Shown: piece by piece, positions 16,775 through 25,384 of the stretch
How the letters are laid out: each line of letters starts with the position of its first letter
Position numbering within the stretch: the stretch's first letter is position 1
DNA from: Baffinella frigidus
Lineage: Eukaryota; Cryptophyceae; Cryptomonadales; Baffinellaceae
Length of the DNA: 30,686 bases
Direction: 5' to 3'
Assembly: GCA_026770585.1 (NCBI GenBank)
Contig: MU646370.1
Location: 156,731-187,416 of the forward strand
Program-made: the position numbers and the translations under genes
Notes under the pieces: model-generated
Seen by the model: only the letters and a program-made list of their open reading frames with translations
The model's database searches: none
Told to the model about the DNA's origin: nothing

Positions 16775-16990
16775 ATAACGAGGCGCCCCCTCCTAGGTCT
16801 CTACCGTAGGCCTATCCAGGGCCTCGCAGTGGTCCTAGGGGGTAAGGGGAGGGGGGGGCTGTGAGCCTCGATCGGGCAGGTGATGAGCCTCGATGGTTGA
16901 TCTCGCTCGTGGTTGGGCCTGGGCCGGCGCGGCCTCTCTCCTCCTAAGCGGGGTCTCAGAGGCTCTCCTCCAGGGAAGCAGCGAAGGCCT
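16775..16990. mobile_element. M1 core fragment joined to half of a P3 element
   Basis: 16785-16845 has CCTCCTAGGTCTCTACCGTA and GTGGTCCTAGGGGG. From 16857, GCTGTGAGCCTCGATCGGGC, AGGTGATGAGCCTCGATGGT and GGGCCGGCGCGGCCTCTCTC match the left half and centre of the P3 hairpin at 24938-25122. Confidence 0.7.
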
Positions 16991-17009
16991 CCATTGCAGC
17001 CGGCACCCT

Positions 17010-18300
17010 CAACCCCGCACCCTAACCCTACACCTGAAATCATCAACCATAAACCATAAAACCTAAAACCTGAAACCTAAACCCTATACCCTACACATGA
17101 CACCGTACACCCTAAATAAAAACCCTTCGCCCGTAACCAATAAACTCTAAACCCAGACTCTCAAACCCTGAACCTTACACCCTACACCATGCACCCTCCG
17201 TCAATCCTTACACCGAAACCGTCAAACCCTAACCCTCGACTTTGAATCCTAATCTCAGCACCCACAACTCTAACCCCTTTAGAACTCTACACCTGAAACC
17301 ATAAACTAGAAACCTTAAACCCTCAACCCTCAGCCCTAGACCCTAAACCCTAAACCCTAAACCCTAAACCCTAAACCTTGAACCCTAAACACTAATCCCT
17401 AAACCCTAAACCCAAAACTCTACAACATACACCCTAAACCCTGTACCCCAAACCCCATACCCTAAGCCCCCTAAACCCTAAACCACAAACCATAAAACCT
17501 GAACCCCCAAACCCTTACCTCTACACCCTCTCCCCCAAACTCCAAACCCTAAACCCGAAACCCTAAACCTTGAACCCTAAACCTTAAACCCTAAACCCTA
17601 AACCCTAAACCCTAAACCCTAAACCCTAAACTTTTACCCCAAACCCCTAACCTATAAACTCCAAAACCTGAACGCTAAACCCTAACCGCTTAACCCTAAA
17701 CCCTAAACCCTAAACCCTAAACCCTAAACCCTAAACCCTAAACCCTAAACCCTAAACCCTAAACCCTGAACCCTGAACCCTCCACACTTCAACCTAAACC
17801 CTAAACACTAAACCCTAAACCCTCAACCCTAAATCCTAATCCACAAACCCTAAACCCCACTCCCTTATCCCTAATCCCTAAACCCTAACCCCTGAACCCT
17901 AGACCCTAAACCCTGCATCATAAACCCTCGATTCTGAACCCTAAGCCCCAAACCCTAAAACCTTCAACCCTCAACCGTAAACCCAAGACTCCAAACCTAA
18001 ACCCTAAACCAAGAACAGCAATCCACAAACCCTAAACCCTAAACCCTACCCCTGAAACGTTGAAACCTTAATCCCAAACCCTAAACCGAAACCATAAACC
18101 CCCAATCCCAAACCCCACATTCCAAACCCTCAACCCGAAACCTCAAAACCTGGACCCCAAACCCTAATTCCTTAACCACGGTGACGGTTGCCCTCGGGGC
18201 CCTGAACCCTAAAGCCTAAACCCTAAACACTCAATCATTAACTCTCCATCCTCAACCCGAAACCCGAAACCCGAAACCCGAAACCCGAAACCCTAAAACC
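17010..18300. repeat. 1.3-kb degenerate CCCTAAA island
   Basis: Largely CCCTAAA and variants, with nearly pure runs at 17337-17375, 17580-17630 and 17695-17770, and CCCGAAA at 18256-18290. The C-rich strand is plus. No gene is present. Confidence 0.97.
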
Positions 18301-18355
18301 CAAACCAGTGTGCTCCCGAAACATTTCTCGGTCCAGGCCTAGTGCCAGGCCTAGT

Positions 18356-18408
18356 GACCTTTAGGTTCTTCGAGCTCCCAACATAGGCAACCACCGGAAC
18401 TTATCCTG
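18356..18408 (-). mobile_element. Introner-like repeat, type A, partial
   Basis: CCTTTAGGTTCTTCGAGCTC, CCAACATAGGC and ACCGGAACTTATCCTGC, ending where an M1 element begins. Confidence 0.75.
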
Positions 18409-18410
18409 CC

Positions 18411-18503
18411 GCACCCCCCCCTAGGACCGCCGTGGGGCTATATGTATAGGTGTACTGTTGGGTCCTAGGGGGGTGCGCCTCCTTACGAGCGAGGTAACCC
18501 CTG
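18411..18503. mobile_element. MITE family M1, copy h (left end lost)
   Basis: CCCCCCTAGGACCGCCGTGG to TACGAGCGAGGTAACCCCTG then TA. The left terminal arm is missing. Bases 18504-18930 show no supported gene. Confidence 0.75.
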
Positions 18504-18931
18504 TAGCCGCGGAAAGCAGGAAACTACTTCCGTCGGTCCCGACGCGTAGGGTGAGAGAGATTGGTTGATTTGGCAAGCACACCCCGATGAGGCCACGTCT
18601 ATCCCGACGCGGGGCTACCCCATGGTACATTCAGACATGTGGAATGTTTCGTGGCGCACCGCGGGGAGGCGTTTCTTGCAGAGCACGTGCTGGAGAAAAC
18701 ACTGATTATTGATCGCAAAACACGATGAATTAGAGACCGAATCCGTGTTTTCGACAAACCGCAGAAGCGGGCTGCTGCTGCCTGACTCTTCGGTCAGCAG
18801 GGACTGCGAAGTCAACACTCCTCTCTCTGATCAGTGAACCGCCCTCCGCAGGATTCCCCTCAATCAAGACAGTGCGCTGAGGCTCCCAAGAGTCTCGAAA
18901 AGGTCCTCGAACCGGGCCCGTTGAATATCCA

Positions 18932-19465
18932 TCATTCCTGATCGAGAGCGTGCAGCTTTACGCAGTGTCTCGACAGGCTGTCTGACCTCGAGAAGGCCAT
19001 GCCGCAGGTGGTGCAGAGGTAGGGGCGGTCGCCGGAATGGATGTGCATGTGTTTCGTCAGGCTGCTGGACTCCGAGAAGTCCCTGCCACATGTAGTGCAG
19101 GGGTGGGGGCGGTCGCCGGAATGGGTGCGCTCGTGTCTCGTCAGGTTGCTGGACGTCGTGAAGGCCTGTCCGCACGTGGTGCATGGGTAGGGGCGGTCGC
19201 CGGAATGGGTGCGCATATGAGTCGTCAGGTTGCCGGACGTCGAGGAGGTATGTCCGCATGTGGTGCAGGTGTAGGGGCGGTCGCCGGTATGGCTGCGTAT
19301 GTGCACTGTCAGGTGGCTGGACCTCGAGCAGGCCTTGCCGCAGATGGTGCATTCAAAGACGCGGTTGCCCCCCGCCCCGCCCCGCCCCCTCTTGCACGAC
19401 CCAGCAGAGCCCCTACTCTCGCCGTCATCAGAAGGCTCTCCCCTTCCCCTCTTGCGCCCGACCAT
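18932..19465 (-). CDS. C2H2 zinc-finger protein, five fingers
   Basis: A 177-residue protein. The N-terminus is basic (VGRKRGRGE, CKRGRGG), a plausible nuclear-localisation signal. Five C2H2 fingers follow at residues 39-59, 67-87, 95-115, 123-143 and 151-172, each C-x2-C-x12-H-x3-H except the last, which is H-x4-H. They are spaced 28 residues apart by TGDRPY or SGDRP(Y/H) linkers, close to the Kruppel-type TGEKPY. Helix positions -1 to 6 read RSSHLTV, TSGNLTT, TSSNLTR, ESSSLTK and RSDSLSR. Fingers 1 and 2 have Cys or Ser where the core Phe normally sits. It is expected to bind DNA (or RNA) in the nucleus; the target is unknown. Its ATG lies 134 bases from the divergent start of the DUF3293 gene. 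Confidence 0.88.
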   Translation of the reverse strand: MVGRKRGRGEPSDDGESRGSAGSCKRGRGGAGGNRVFECTICGKACSRSSHLTVHIRSHTGDRPYTCTTCGHTSSTSGNLTTHMRTHSGDRPYPCTTCGQAFTTSSNLTRHERTHSGDRPHPCTTCGRDFSESSSLTKHMHIHSGDRPYLCTTCGMAFSRSDSLSRHCVKLHALDQE

Positions 19466-19599
19466 TGCCCAGACGGGTCAGGGAGGCGTTGCTTTGCGCG
19501 GCAAATTGCGCCTCCCTGACCGTTCTGGTCAAAACTGCGGGGAGGCCCGACCCGATAAGAGGGCAGGTCCAACCGGATCCGGACCTGGACCTGCTCTCA
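19466..19599. promoter_or_regulatory. Shared intergenic region with hairpin
   Basis: Divergent starts at 19465 (minus) and 19600 (plus) share 134 bases. ACGGGTCAGGGAGGCG (19473-19488) pairs with CGCCTCCCTGACCGT (19509-19523) across a 20-base loop, only 8 bases from the zinc-finger ATG. No TATA box is evident. A regulatory role is inference. Confidence 0.4.
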
Positions 19600-20393
19600 A
19601 TGATGGAGCCGCCCCCTCCAGAGGCGGGGCTCATGGCACTCTGGACATCCGCAATGGAGGTCATGATCGTTACGGATGGCTCTTCGGGGCTCACGCCTAT
19701 TTACTTTGCGCCAGTGGACCCGGCGCCCCCCCTGCCCGCCGCCCGTGACGGAGGCGGAGGCGAGCTCCCGCCTGGCTTCACGACGCACGTCCGCATCTTT
19801 GCTCTGACGGCCTTTGACCCTCCGGGCGAGCAGCGGTCGCTCGAGGAGAACACCCGCCGCAACTGCAGCCTCGCTGATGAAATCAGGGAGCTGAGGCCGC
19901 GCCCCACAATGGTGTGGCCGAGTTTTGGCTTCAGCCTCGCTGAGGGCTGGCGCGAAGACGGCTTCTGCCTTGTGTATCGCGGCGGCGCGGAGGAGGTGAC
20001 GCACGCTAAACGCTAAACGCTAAACGCTAAACGCTAAACGCTAAACGCTAAACGCTAAACGCTCAACGCTCAACGCTAAACACTAAACGCTAAACGCTAA
20101 ACGCTAAACGCTAAACGCTCAACGCTAAACCCTCAACCCAGGCAGCGGCGGAGGAGGCTGCGGTGGTGGCCCTCGCGCGGCGCTTCGGACAGGGCGCGAT
20201 CTTCGCCTACCGCCGCGACGGGGCCGACGCAAGCGCGCTCGTCCGCACCACGGTGCCCTGCGTCCTGGCCGCCGAGCCCGAGGTCGTGGTCGTGCGCCAC
20301 GTGCCTGCCCCGGCGGGCAACGCGGCGCTCCTGGAGCGCCCATGGGCAGGCCCGCTGGAGCTTCTGGACGCCACCTGGTGGGTTGAACCATGA
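19600..20393 (+). CDS. DUF3293-family protein, two exons
   Basis: Exons 19600-19995 and 20142-20393 join in phase 0 (GT at 19996, AG at 20141) to give 215 residues. Motifs typical of DUF3293, as I remember that small bacterial and eukaryotic family, are ALTAFDPPGE (residues 68-77), LEENTRRN (81-88), GWREDGF (116-122) and LARRFGQGAIFAY (143-155). The function of the family is not established. An N-terminal extension of about 60 residues is Pro/Gly-rich. ATG 19600 is the first of two adjacent Met codons; an upstream start in the same frame cannot be excluded. The C-terminus (ELLDATWWVEP) ends at TGA 20391-20393. Both exons are GC-rich and look intact, so the gene is probably functional. Confidence 0.75.
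19996..20141 (+). other. Intron made of (CGCTAAA)n heptamers
   Basis: This 146-base intron starts GTGACGCAC and ends CCTCAACCCAG. Its body is about 17 copies of CGCTAAA with a few CGCTCAA and CACTAAA variants. The exon ends beside it are similar: GGCGCGGAGGAGG at 19984-19996 and GCGGCGGAGGAGG at 20145-20157. Confidence 0.8.
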
Positions 20394-20444
20394 CCAACAA
20401 CCTGAAACAGCTAAAATCGGGGTTTCCAAGGGCGGGGGTTCCCC

Positions 20445-20647
20445 CAGTGAAGAGCGAATACGTCCCCAAACAGCGGGTCTGCCTGCCTGGTGTAGGGAGC
20501 GTGATCGCAAGGGCGAGGCAGCTCTCACTGGGGCAATGTTCTCGCGAGGAGCCGCGCCCTCCTAGGACCCTGCAGTAGGCATATGATATCTAGGGTCCTA
20601 CGGGGGTTCTCGGGGGGCGGCGGCTCCGTGTGAGCGAGGTACCCCTG
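20445..20647. mobile_element. Inverted repeat overlapping MITE M1, copy i
   Basis: CCCCAGTGAAGAGC near 20444 pairs with GCTCTCACTGGGG at 20520-20532. Then an M1 element with degenerate left end runs through CTCCTAGGACCCTGCAGTAG to GTGAGCGAGGTACCCCTG at 20647, followed by TA. Confidence 0.65.
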
Positions 20648-20751
20648 TACATGTAAATGCAAAGCTTTTGAACCATAAGAGGGTGCCTGAGAGTCCCGCG
20701 ACGGTTGAACGAATCGGGCAGGGTTTGCACCAGGGCGATGACTGAGCCGTG

Positions 20752-20807
20752 CCAGTTCCGGTGTCCGCCTATGTTGGGAGCTCGAAGAACCTAAAGGACC
20801 TAAAGGT
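20752..20807 (+). mobile_element. Introner-like repeat, type A
   Basis: CCAGTTCCGGTGTCCGCCTA, TGTTGGGAGCTCGAAGAACC and the doubled CCTAAAGGA tail; tail to the right. The stretch 20808-21040 has a P3 fragment at 21014-21044 and no gene. Confidence 0.85.
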
Positions 20808-21045
20808 GCACGGTCAGAACCCCAGGAAAATCTCTGATCAGTCAACTGTCGTGTGACTCTCATGTTTTCCAACATGTACATTCACCGCCAAGAACAGAAC
20901 ACGCCGGGCCGCCTGATCTGACCCCCCCCCCATCCCCGGTCCAAAGCTGCGGCACTCCCACTCCTGTCTCAGTCGCACCGCATCTCACACCCACTCCTCC
21001 TCCCATGCCTGAGACTCGTCACCTGTCCGACCGAGGCTCACAACA

Positions 21046-21116
21046 GATCCCTTCTACGGAACGGCGTGTCGTTGGGCTATGTTGGGCGAAATTAAAACCT
21101 AAAGGACCTAAAGGAC
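21046..21116 (+). mobile_element. Introner-like repeat, type B
   Basis: TCCCTTCTACGGAACGGCGT, GTCGTTGGGCTATGTTGGGC and the AAAACCTAAAGGACCTAAAG tail. Confidence 0.85.
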
Positions 21117-21193
21117 GCCTCCCGCGTGACGAAGATCGTTGCTCTCCTCCTCTTCAGGGTCAGCCCGTTAGCGTCCGTCAGGTACCGCTCCGG

Positions 21194-21280
21194 CTTTCGG
21201 CTTTAGGGTTTAGGGTGTAGGGTGTAGGGTTTAGGGGTTGGGGGTTGGGGGTGGGGGGTTGGGGTTGAGGGTTGAGGGTT
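21194..21280 (+). repeat. Telomere-like TTTAGGG/TTGGGGG patch
   Basis: Short degenerate G-rich repeats ending at the TA before an M1-type element. Confidence 0.85.
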
Positions 21281-21282
21281 TA

Positions 21283-21583
21283 CAGGGGTACCTCGCTCAC
21301 AACGTGCGGGCCTTCTGATGAAAGAAAATTCTGAAGTTGTTTTCCTCACAGACGCCCCGATCGTGTCAGAATCGTTTGTTATGAGCGAGGCAACCCTGCA
21401 GAACCATACTGCGTAGAAATTCACATGAAATTCATGTGTTTTTCTACGGGTTTGAACCAAAAATATCACAAATTTAAGAAATTTCTCGAAAAATGGGTGG
21501 GTACCCGTTCTTAAATTAATATTTTTCTTCTCTCAAACACACCCCGCTCTTATGAGAGCCGTTTCTTATGAGCGAGGTACCCC
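21283..21583. mobile_element. M1-ended compound element with a different interior
   Basis: Three M1 termini are present: CAGGGGTACCTCGCTCACAA (left), ATGAGCGAGGCAACCCTG ending at 21398, and CTTATGAGCGAGGTACCCC near 21580. The interior lacks the usual CCTAGGACC core and instead holds A/T-rich palindromes (AATTCACATGAAATTCATGT). Confidence 0.7.
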
Positions 21584-21589
21584 ATGTAG

Positions 21590-21870
21590 GGTTGAGGGTT
21601 GAGGGTTGAGGGTTTGGTGTTTGGTGTTTGGAGTTCAGAGTTTAGGGTTTTGGGTTTAGGGTTTAACGTTCAGGGTTTAGGGTTTAAGGTTTAGGGTTTT
21701 AGGGGTTAAGGTTTAGGGTTTGAGGTTTAGCGTTTAGCGTTGAGGGGTGAGGGTTCAGGGGTTGAGGTTTAGGGTTTAGGGTTCAGGGTTTAGGGTTCAG
21801 GGGTTAGGGGTTAGGGGTTGGTGGTTTAGGGTTTAGGGGTAAGGGGTTGGAGTTTTGAGGTTAGGGGTTA
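21590..21870 (+). repeat. Degenerate TTTAGGG/TTAGGGG island
   Basis: TTTAGGG, TTGAGGG, TTAGCGT and TTAGGGG mixtures; G-rich strand plus. Confidence 0.92.
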
Positions 21871-22536
21871 GAACCCCTAACCAGGGTCCCCTGAATATGT
21901 CAATTTCCTCACCAAACGTCAACTTTTTGAGGGAAAGTTGACTTTTGACTTGACATTGTTCGAGTGTCCCCGGTGCCGACATTGACTTGACCTGGTACCA
22001 TGTCAACGAAATTGTTTGGTAACGTAAACATAGAGCCGTTTTTTTGAGCGGGCTGATCTGCAATAACGACACCTCAAAAATTCTAACTGGCCGGAGATCC
22101 TTAGGATTTCCCTTAGGCCCAAAATTCTAACTGGCCGGAAATGATTTTGAACAAGACCTAAAATTGTAAGGGCCCTCTACAATTTTAAGTCTTTTTGCTT
22201 TACATTTTGTTCAAAAATCTTTTTTCCCATTTTTTTTCAGCCCACGATGCACCGCATGGCGCCCCCCCACTCCCCGCACCTCAACCGACCCTTGCCCCCC
22301 CTCCCCCCCGCCTGGAACCTGAAAAACAAATTCAAAAAAAATCAGGCTTGAGATGTCGTTTTGGACAGGTTATTTGAATCAGGCGGCTCAAAAAAACGGC
22401 TATCCCTTAAGTGACCAGTAGGCTCATACGCCCTGCCGTCGGGCCCTAGGACCTGCCTAGGGCTTCCGCGGGCGATTATTCGCCTGTTGATCACTTAAGG
22501 GATAGTTGACTTGACGGCGGTTCCCTGGTTAGGGGT
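21871..22536. mobile_element. Candidate larger inverted-repeat element with nested M2
   Basis: GCCGTTTTTTTGAGC (22035-22049) returns inverted at 22386-22400, immediately followed by a complete M2 (22401-22504). Further out, CCCCTAACCAGGG (about 21873) pairs with CCCTGGTTAGGGG (about 22522), although that pair is telomere-like and could be chance. Inside, AATTCTAACTGGCCGGA occurs twice (22079, 22125), and ACCTAAAATTGTA pairs with TACAATTTTAAGT at 22159-22192. No transposase frame is visible. Confidence 0.55.
22401..22504. mobile_element. MITE family M2, copy f
   Basis: TATCCCTTAAGTGACCAGTA to TGATCACTTAAGGGATA; core GCCCTAGGACCTGCCTAGGG. Confidence 0.9.
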
Positions 22537-22725
22537 TGGGGGTTAGTGATTAGTGGTTAGGTGTTAGAAGTGACGGGTCAGGGGTTCAGGTTTAGATTGT
22601 AGGGTTTAGGGTGTAGGGTTTAGGTTGTAGGGTTGAGGGTTAAGAGTGTAGGGGTTTTACAGTTTCGGGTTGTAGCCTACAACCTTAAATTCTAAACCCT
22701 CTACCCTATACCCCAAACCCTACAT
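22525..22725. repeat. Telomere-like island that switches strand
   Basis: It is G-rich on plus (GTAGGGTTTAGG) to about 22665, then C-rich (CCCTCTACCCTATACCCC) from 22680 to 22725, giving a head-to-head arrangement. Confidence 0.8.
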
Positions 22726-22848
22726 TCGGGCTATCCAAATCGCTCCGAGTAGTATGGGTGGTGGCCCGATGAGGGCAACTCCCTCATACTAATTGATTTT
22801 TAAAAAAACTTCGAAAAGTCCACTTCAAATTCAATTAGAATCAAGCAA

Positions 22849-22919
22849 GAATCGGGCCAGATTCGAACTCGCGCCTCTCGCAAAACTCTTGGTACGCTGT
22901 TCCATTGGACCAACGCCCC
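22849..22919 (-). ncRNA. tRNA-like sequence with A and B boxes (pseudogene or SINE head)
   Basis: On the minus strand TGGTCCAATGG (22912-22902) fits the RNA polymerase III A box TRGYNNARNNG. GAGTTCGAATCT (22870-22859) fits the B box, at the spacing of a real tRNA (about 42 bases). The T-arm pairs 4 of 5. The acceptor arms GGGGCGT and CCGATTC pair poorly and no sound anticodon stem forms, so it is probably not a working tRNA. A TTTTTTT run follows on the minus strand at about 22801-22808. Confidence 0.5.
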
Positions 22920-23043
22920 TCGGCGAATATCATGATATCAATGACCCCAGCCATCCGATGGGAACATTTAGCAAATTAAATGAAATAATAGCAAATTAAT
23001 ACCCTTATCTAGCATCTTTCTATAGGAATCGAGGTGGTTCTGC

Positions 23044-23110
23044 TACCCCTTAAGTGCCCAGGCTCACAAATTTGTAGGCCTAGAGGTCAAAAATTTGAAT
23101 AAAGTGTGAA
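23044..23110. mobile_element. Degenerate solo left half of M2
   Basis: TACCCCTTAAGTGCCCAGGC, then AAATTTGTAGGCCTAGAGGT; no right end. Bases 23111-23200 show nothing recognisable. Confidence 0.5.
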
Positions 23111-23262
23111 CCGTCCCGAAAGACAACCAGGCCTCCTGGGCGAACCCATGGACCGACCGTGGATCTAAATAGCTCAGATTTTAGGTGATGACACCCTCAT
23201 GCATCCGTGTCCCCAACCCTGCACCCTGCACCCTGCACCCAAAACCCACAATCGCTAACTGC

Positions 23263-23367
23263 TATCCCTTAGGTGCCCATGCCGACAAATCTGAGGGCCA
23301 AGAGGTCATAGGCAGGTCCTAGGGCCCTACGGTAGGGCGTATGAGCCTACTGGCCACTTAAGGGTTA
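23263..23367. mobile_element. MITE family M2, copy g
   Basis: TATCCCTTAGGTGCCCATGC to CTACTGGCCACTTAAGGGTT, with core GGTCCTAGGGCCCTACGGTA. Confidence 0.85.
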
Positions 23368-23905
23368 TACCCTACACCCTGAAACCTAAACCCTAAACCC
23401 TAACCAGTTGAACTCTAAACAATGATCCCTAATCCCTTATTCTCAATCCCAAATCCCTAATCCCTAATCTCTAATCCCTAATCCCTAACGTCTAAAACCT
23501 AATGCCTTATCGCTGATCGCTAAAATCTACACCTTACACCCTAAAACCGACACCCTGAACCCCAAACCCTAAACCCCAAACCCCAAACCCTAAACTAAAC
23601 CCTAAACCCTAAACCCTAATCCCTAATATCATATCTGAACAAACCAGAATCTGCTCCGGTTCATGCCATTTTGAGGCTTGTGTTTTTATGCCGAAACTAG
23701 CATATCTTCCCTTGTCTTCGGTGTTGACAGCTTAAGAAGCGAGACATGTTATGTCTTATTCCGAATTTAGACCCCTAATCCCTAATCCCTAATCTCCGAT
23801 CCCTGATCCCTGATCCCTCAAGCCTGATGCCTAATCGCCAATCGCCAACCCCCAACCCCTAACCCCTAAAGCCTAAAGCCTGTTCCCTAAACCCTGAATC
23901 CTGAA
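23368..23905. repeat. Degenerate CCCTAAA/CCCTAAT island
   Basis: C-rich strand plus; CCCTAAT dominates at 23405-23480 and 23770-23800. It is interrupted at 23640-23765 by unique A/T-rich sequence related to 6705-6828. Confidence 0.9.
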
Positions 23906-23921
23906 CCGGATCCATTAAGGA

Positions 23922-24300
23922 TGACTCAGGATTCAGTCAGGATGACTCAGGATCCAGTCAGATAGACTCAGGATTTAGTCAAAAAGACCCAGGGTTCACT
24001 CGGAAGGTCTCACGATTCGGTCAGGAGGTCTCAGGATTTAGTCGGGAGGCCCTGATTCCCAAACGCCAAGTCCTGCACCTCGCCCCCGGAATTATGCGTT
24101 GCACGGCGTCCTGAGCCGTCCTTACTGAATCCTGGGTCGTTCCAACTGAATCTCGTGTCGTTCTGACACAGTCAGGCATCATCTTGATCGAATCCTGAGT
24201 CGCCCTGAATGAATCCTGAGTCGCTCTGATGGAATTCTGAGTCGTCCTGAGTGAATTCTGAGTTGTTCTCACTGAATCCTGAGTCGTACTGAGTGACGTT
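23922..24300. repeat. Two inverted arrays of a 21-bp repeat
   Basis: Left array (to 24053): GACTCAGGATTCAGTCAGGAT-type units (20 shown of 21: ACTCAGGATTCAGTCAGGAT). Right array (24107-24300): the reverse complement, ACTGAATCCTGAGTCGTCCT. The arrays face each other across a unique centre of about 55 bases. The minus frame of the right array gives a 7-residue repeat (TTQDSVR). No other gene is seen from 24301 to 24860 apart from two ACTGGAGAA(A/G)GGCACTGTC copies at 24460 and 24603. Confidence 0.85.
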
Positions 24301-24864
24301 TTACATGAAACCTTGGGTCAACGTTGGTGAGAGTGTCCTACGGAGAGTCTTAACATTTGAACATGCTACAAATGGCCAACATTTCACTGAACTACGGCCA
24401 TTTGCGCCCCGTTCATGGTTGGAAAAATGTATTTTTGATCTTCAAACTGGTTAAACAACTGACTGGAGAAAGGCACTGTCCTTAACGGAAGGTCCCGTAG
24501 TCCGATCCTCCGCCGTAGGAACGGAGATGGGCGAGGGTCTTTTGTTGGTCGGAAGACATCCGTGAGGCTCGCAGATCGCGCGGGGAACCAAGGGCTCAAA
24601 CCACTGGAGAAGGGCACTGTCTAGGAGGGCGGCATGCGGCCGAAGGGCGGACTGAGGCCGCGCGTCGTCAGCGTAGTTTACTGGAGAGAGTCGGAATCCT
24701 CCAGTCCGCCGAGAGTTACGCCCCCAGTTCCTTCCTGGAGGAACCGGGAGGAACTGTCGGGCGAGGCCGAAAGTGGGCACTCGGTCTAAAGTGGACATGA
24801 CTTGTGTAAAGTCACTCCGGCTATGCCTACATGGGGGATATGCCCAGATATCCCCAGAAACTGG

Positions 24865-25125
24865 TACCCCACACCCCAGCCAGTTTCAGTTTTTAAGTAA
24901 AAACTGGTAGTGATGAGACTGGTTGATGGGTTCTCGTCGGCTGTGAGCCTTGGTCGGACAGGTGATGAGCCTCAATGGTTGACTAATGAAGGTAAGTTCT
25001 CTCCCGCTTGGGAGGGGAGAGGCCGCGCCGGCCAAGGCCCGACACACAAGCGAGAGAGAACTTACCTTCATTAGTCAACCATTGAGGCTCATCACCTGTC
25101 CGATCAAGGCCCACATCGGCCACAC
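24865..25125. mobile_element. P3 hairpin nested in the end of a Q element
   Basis: The P3 arms run 24941-25005 and 25055-25115 (TGTGAGCCTTGGTCGGACAG, GTGATGAGCCTCAATGGTTG, ACTAATGAAGGTAAGTTCTC) and are almost perfect. The left flank GCCAGTTTCAGTTTTTAAGT to GGGTTCTCGTCGGC is the end of a Q element, and CGGCCACAC resumes after P3, so P3 appears to have inserted with a small CGGC duplication. Confidence 0.75.
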
Positions 25126-25189
25126 GAGTTTCAGGGGTTAGAGTTTAAGGTTCAGTGTCTCTGTGATCTCGTCGGTCACTCTAGTACTA

Positions 25190-25384
25190 GTGTGGCCCAG
25201 CGAAGGCTTCCAATCAGTTTTGAAACACCAGCGAAGGCTACTAATCAGTTTGATAAACCAATAAACTGGCAGTTTGGGCCAGTTTGCGTGTTGAGAAACT
25301 TGAAAACAGGCTCGCATGCCAGTTTCAGTTTTCCACCAAAAACGGTAGTTATAAGGCTGGGTGATTGGTTCTAGTCGGCCACAC
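25190..25384 (+). mobile_element. Q element, copy 1
   Basis: Short terminal inverted repeat GTGTGGCC and GGCCACAC. The interior contains CGAAGGCTTCCAATCAGTTT and TGCCAGTTTCAGTTTTCCAC. It has an inverted relative at 25909-26114. Confidence 0.75.

Noticed and set aside
17010-18300. A true telomere or chromosome end
   Set aside because: The repeats are degenerate, both flanks are unrelated sequence, and islands occur in both orientations throughout.
19037-19748. Plus-strand frames opposite the zinc-finger gene and other frames over the DUF3293 gene
   Set aside because: They are shadows of the C2H2 coding repeat and of the DUF3293 exons; the real frames have recognisable motifs.
7282-23367. Regular palindromes considered as a CRISPR array
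   Set aside because: The repeats are palindromic TA-flanked elements at irregular distances, not short repeats with unique equal-length spacers, and the window is eukaryotic.
24384-24798. Two overlapping minus frames of 77 and 115 codons
   Set aside because: No recognised product and no codon signal separates them. Only a small internal repeat (ACTGGAGAA(A/G)GGCACTGTC) is real.
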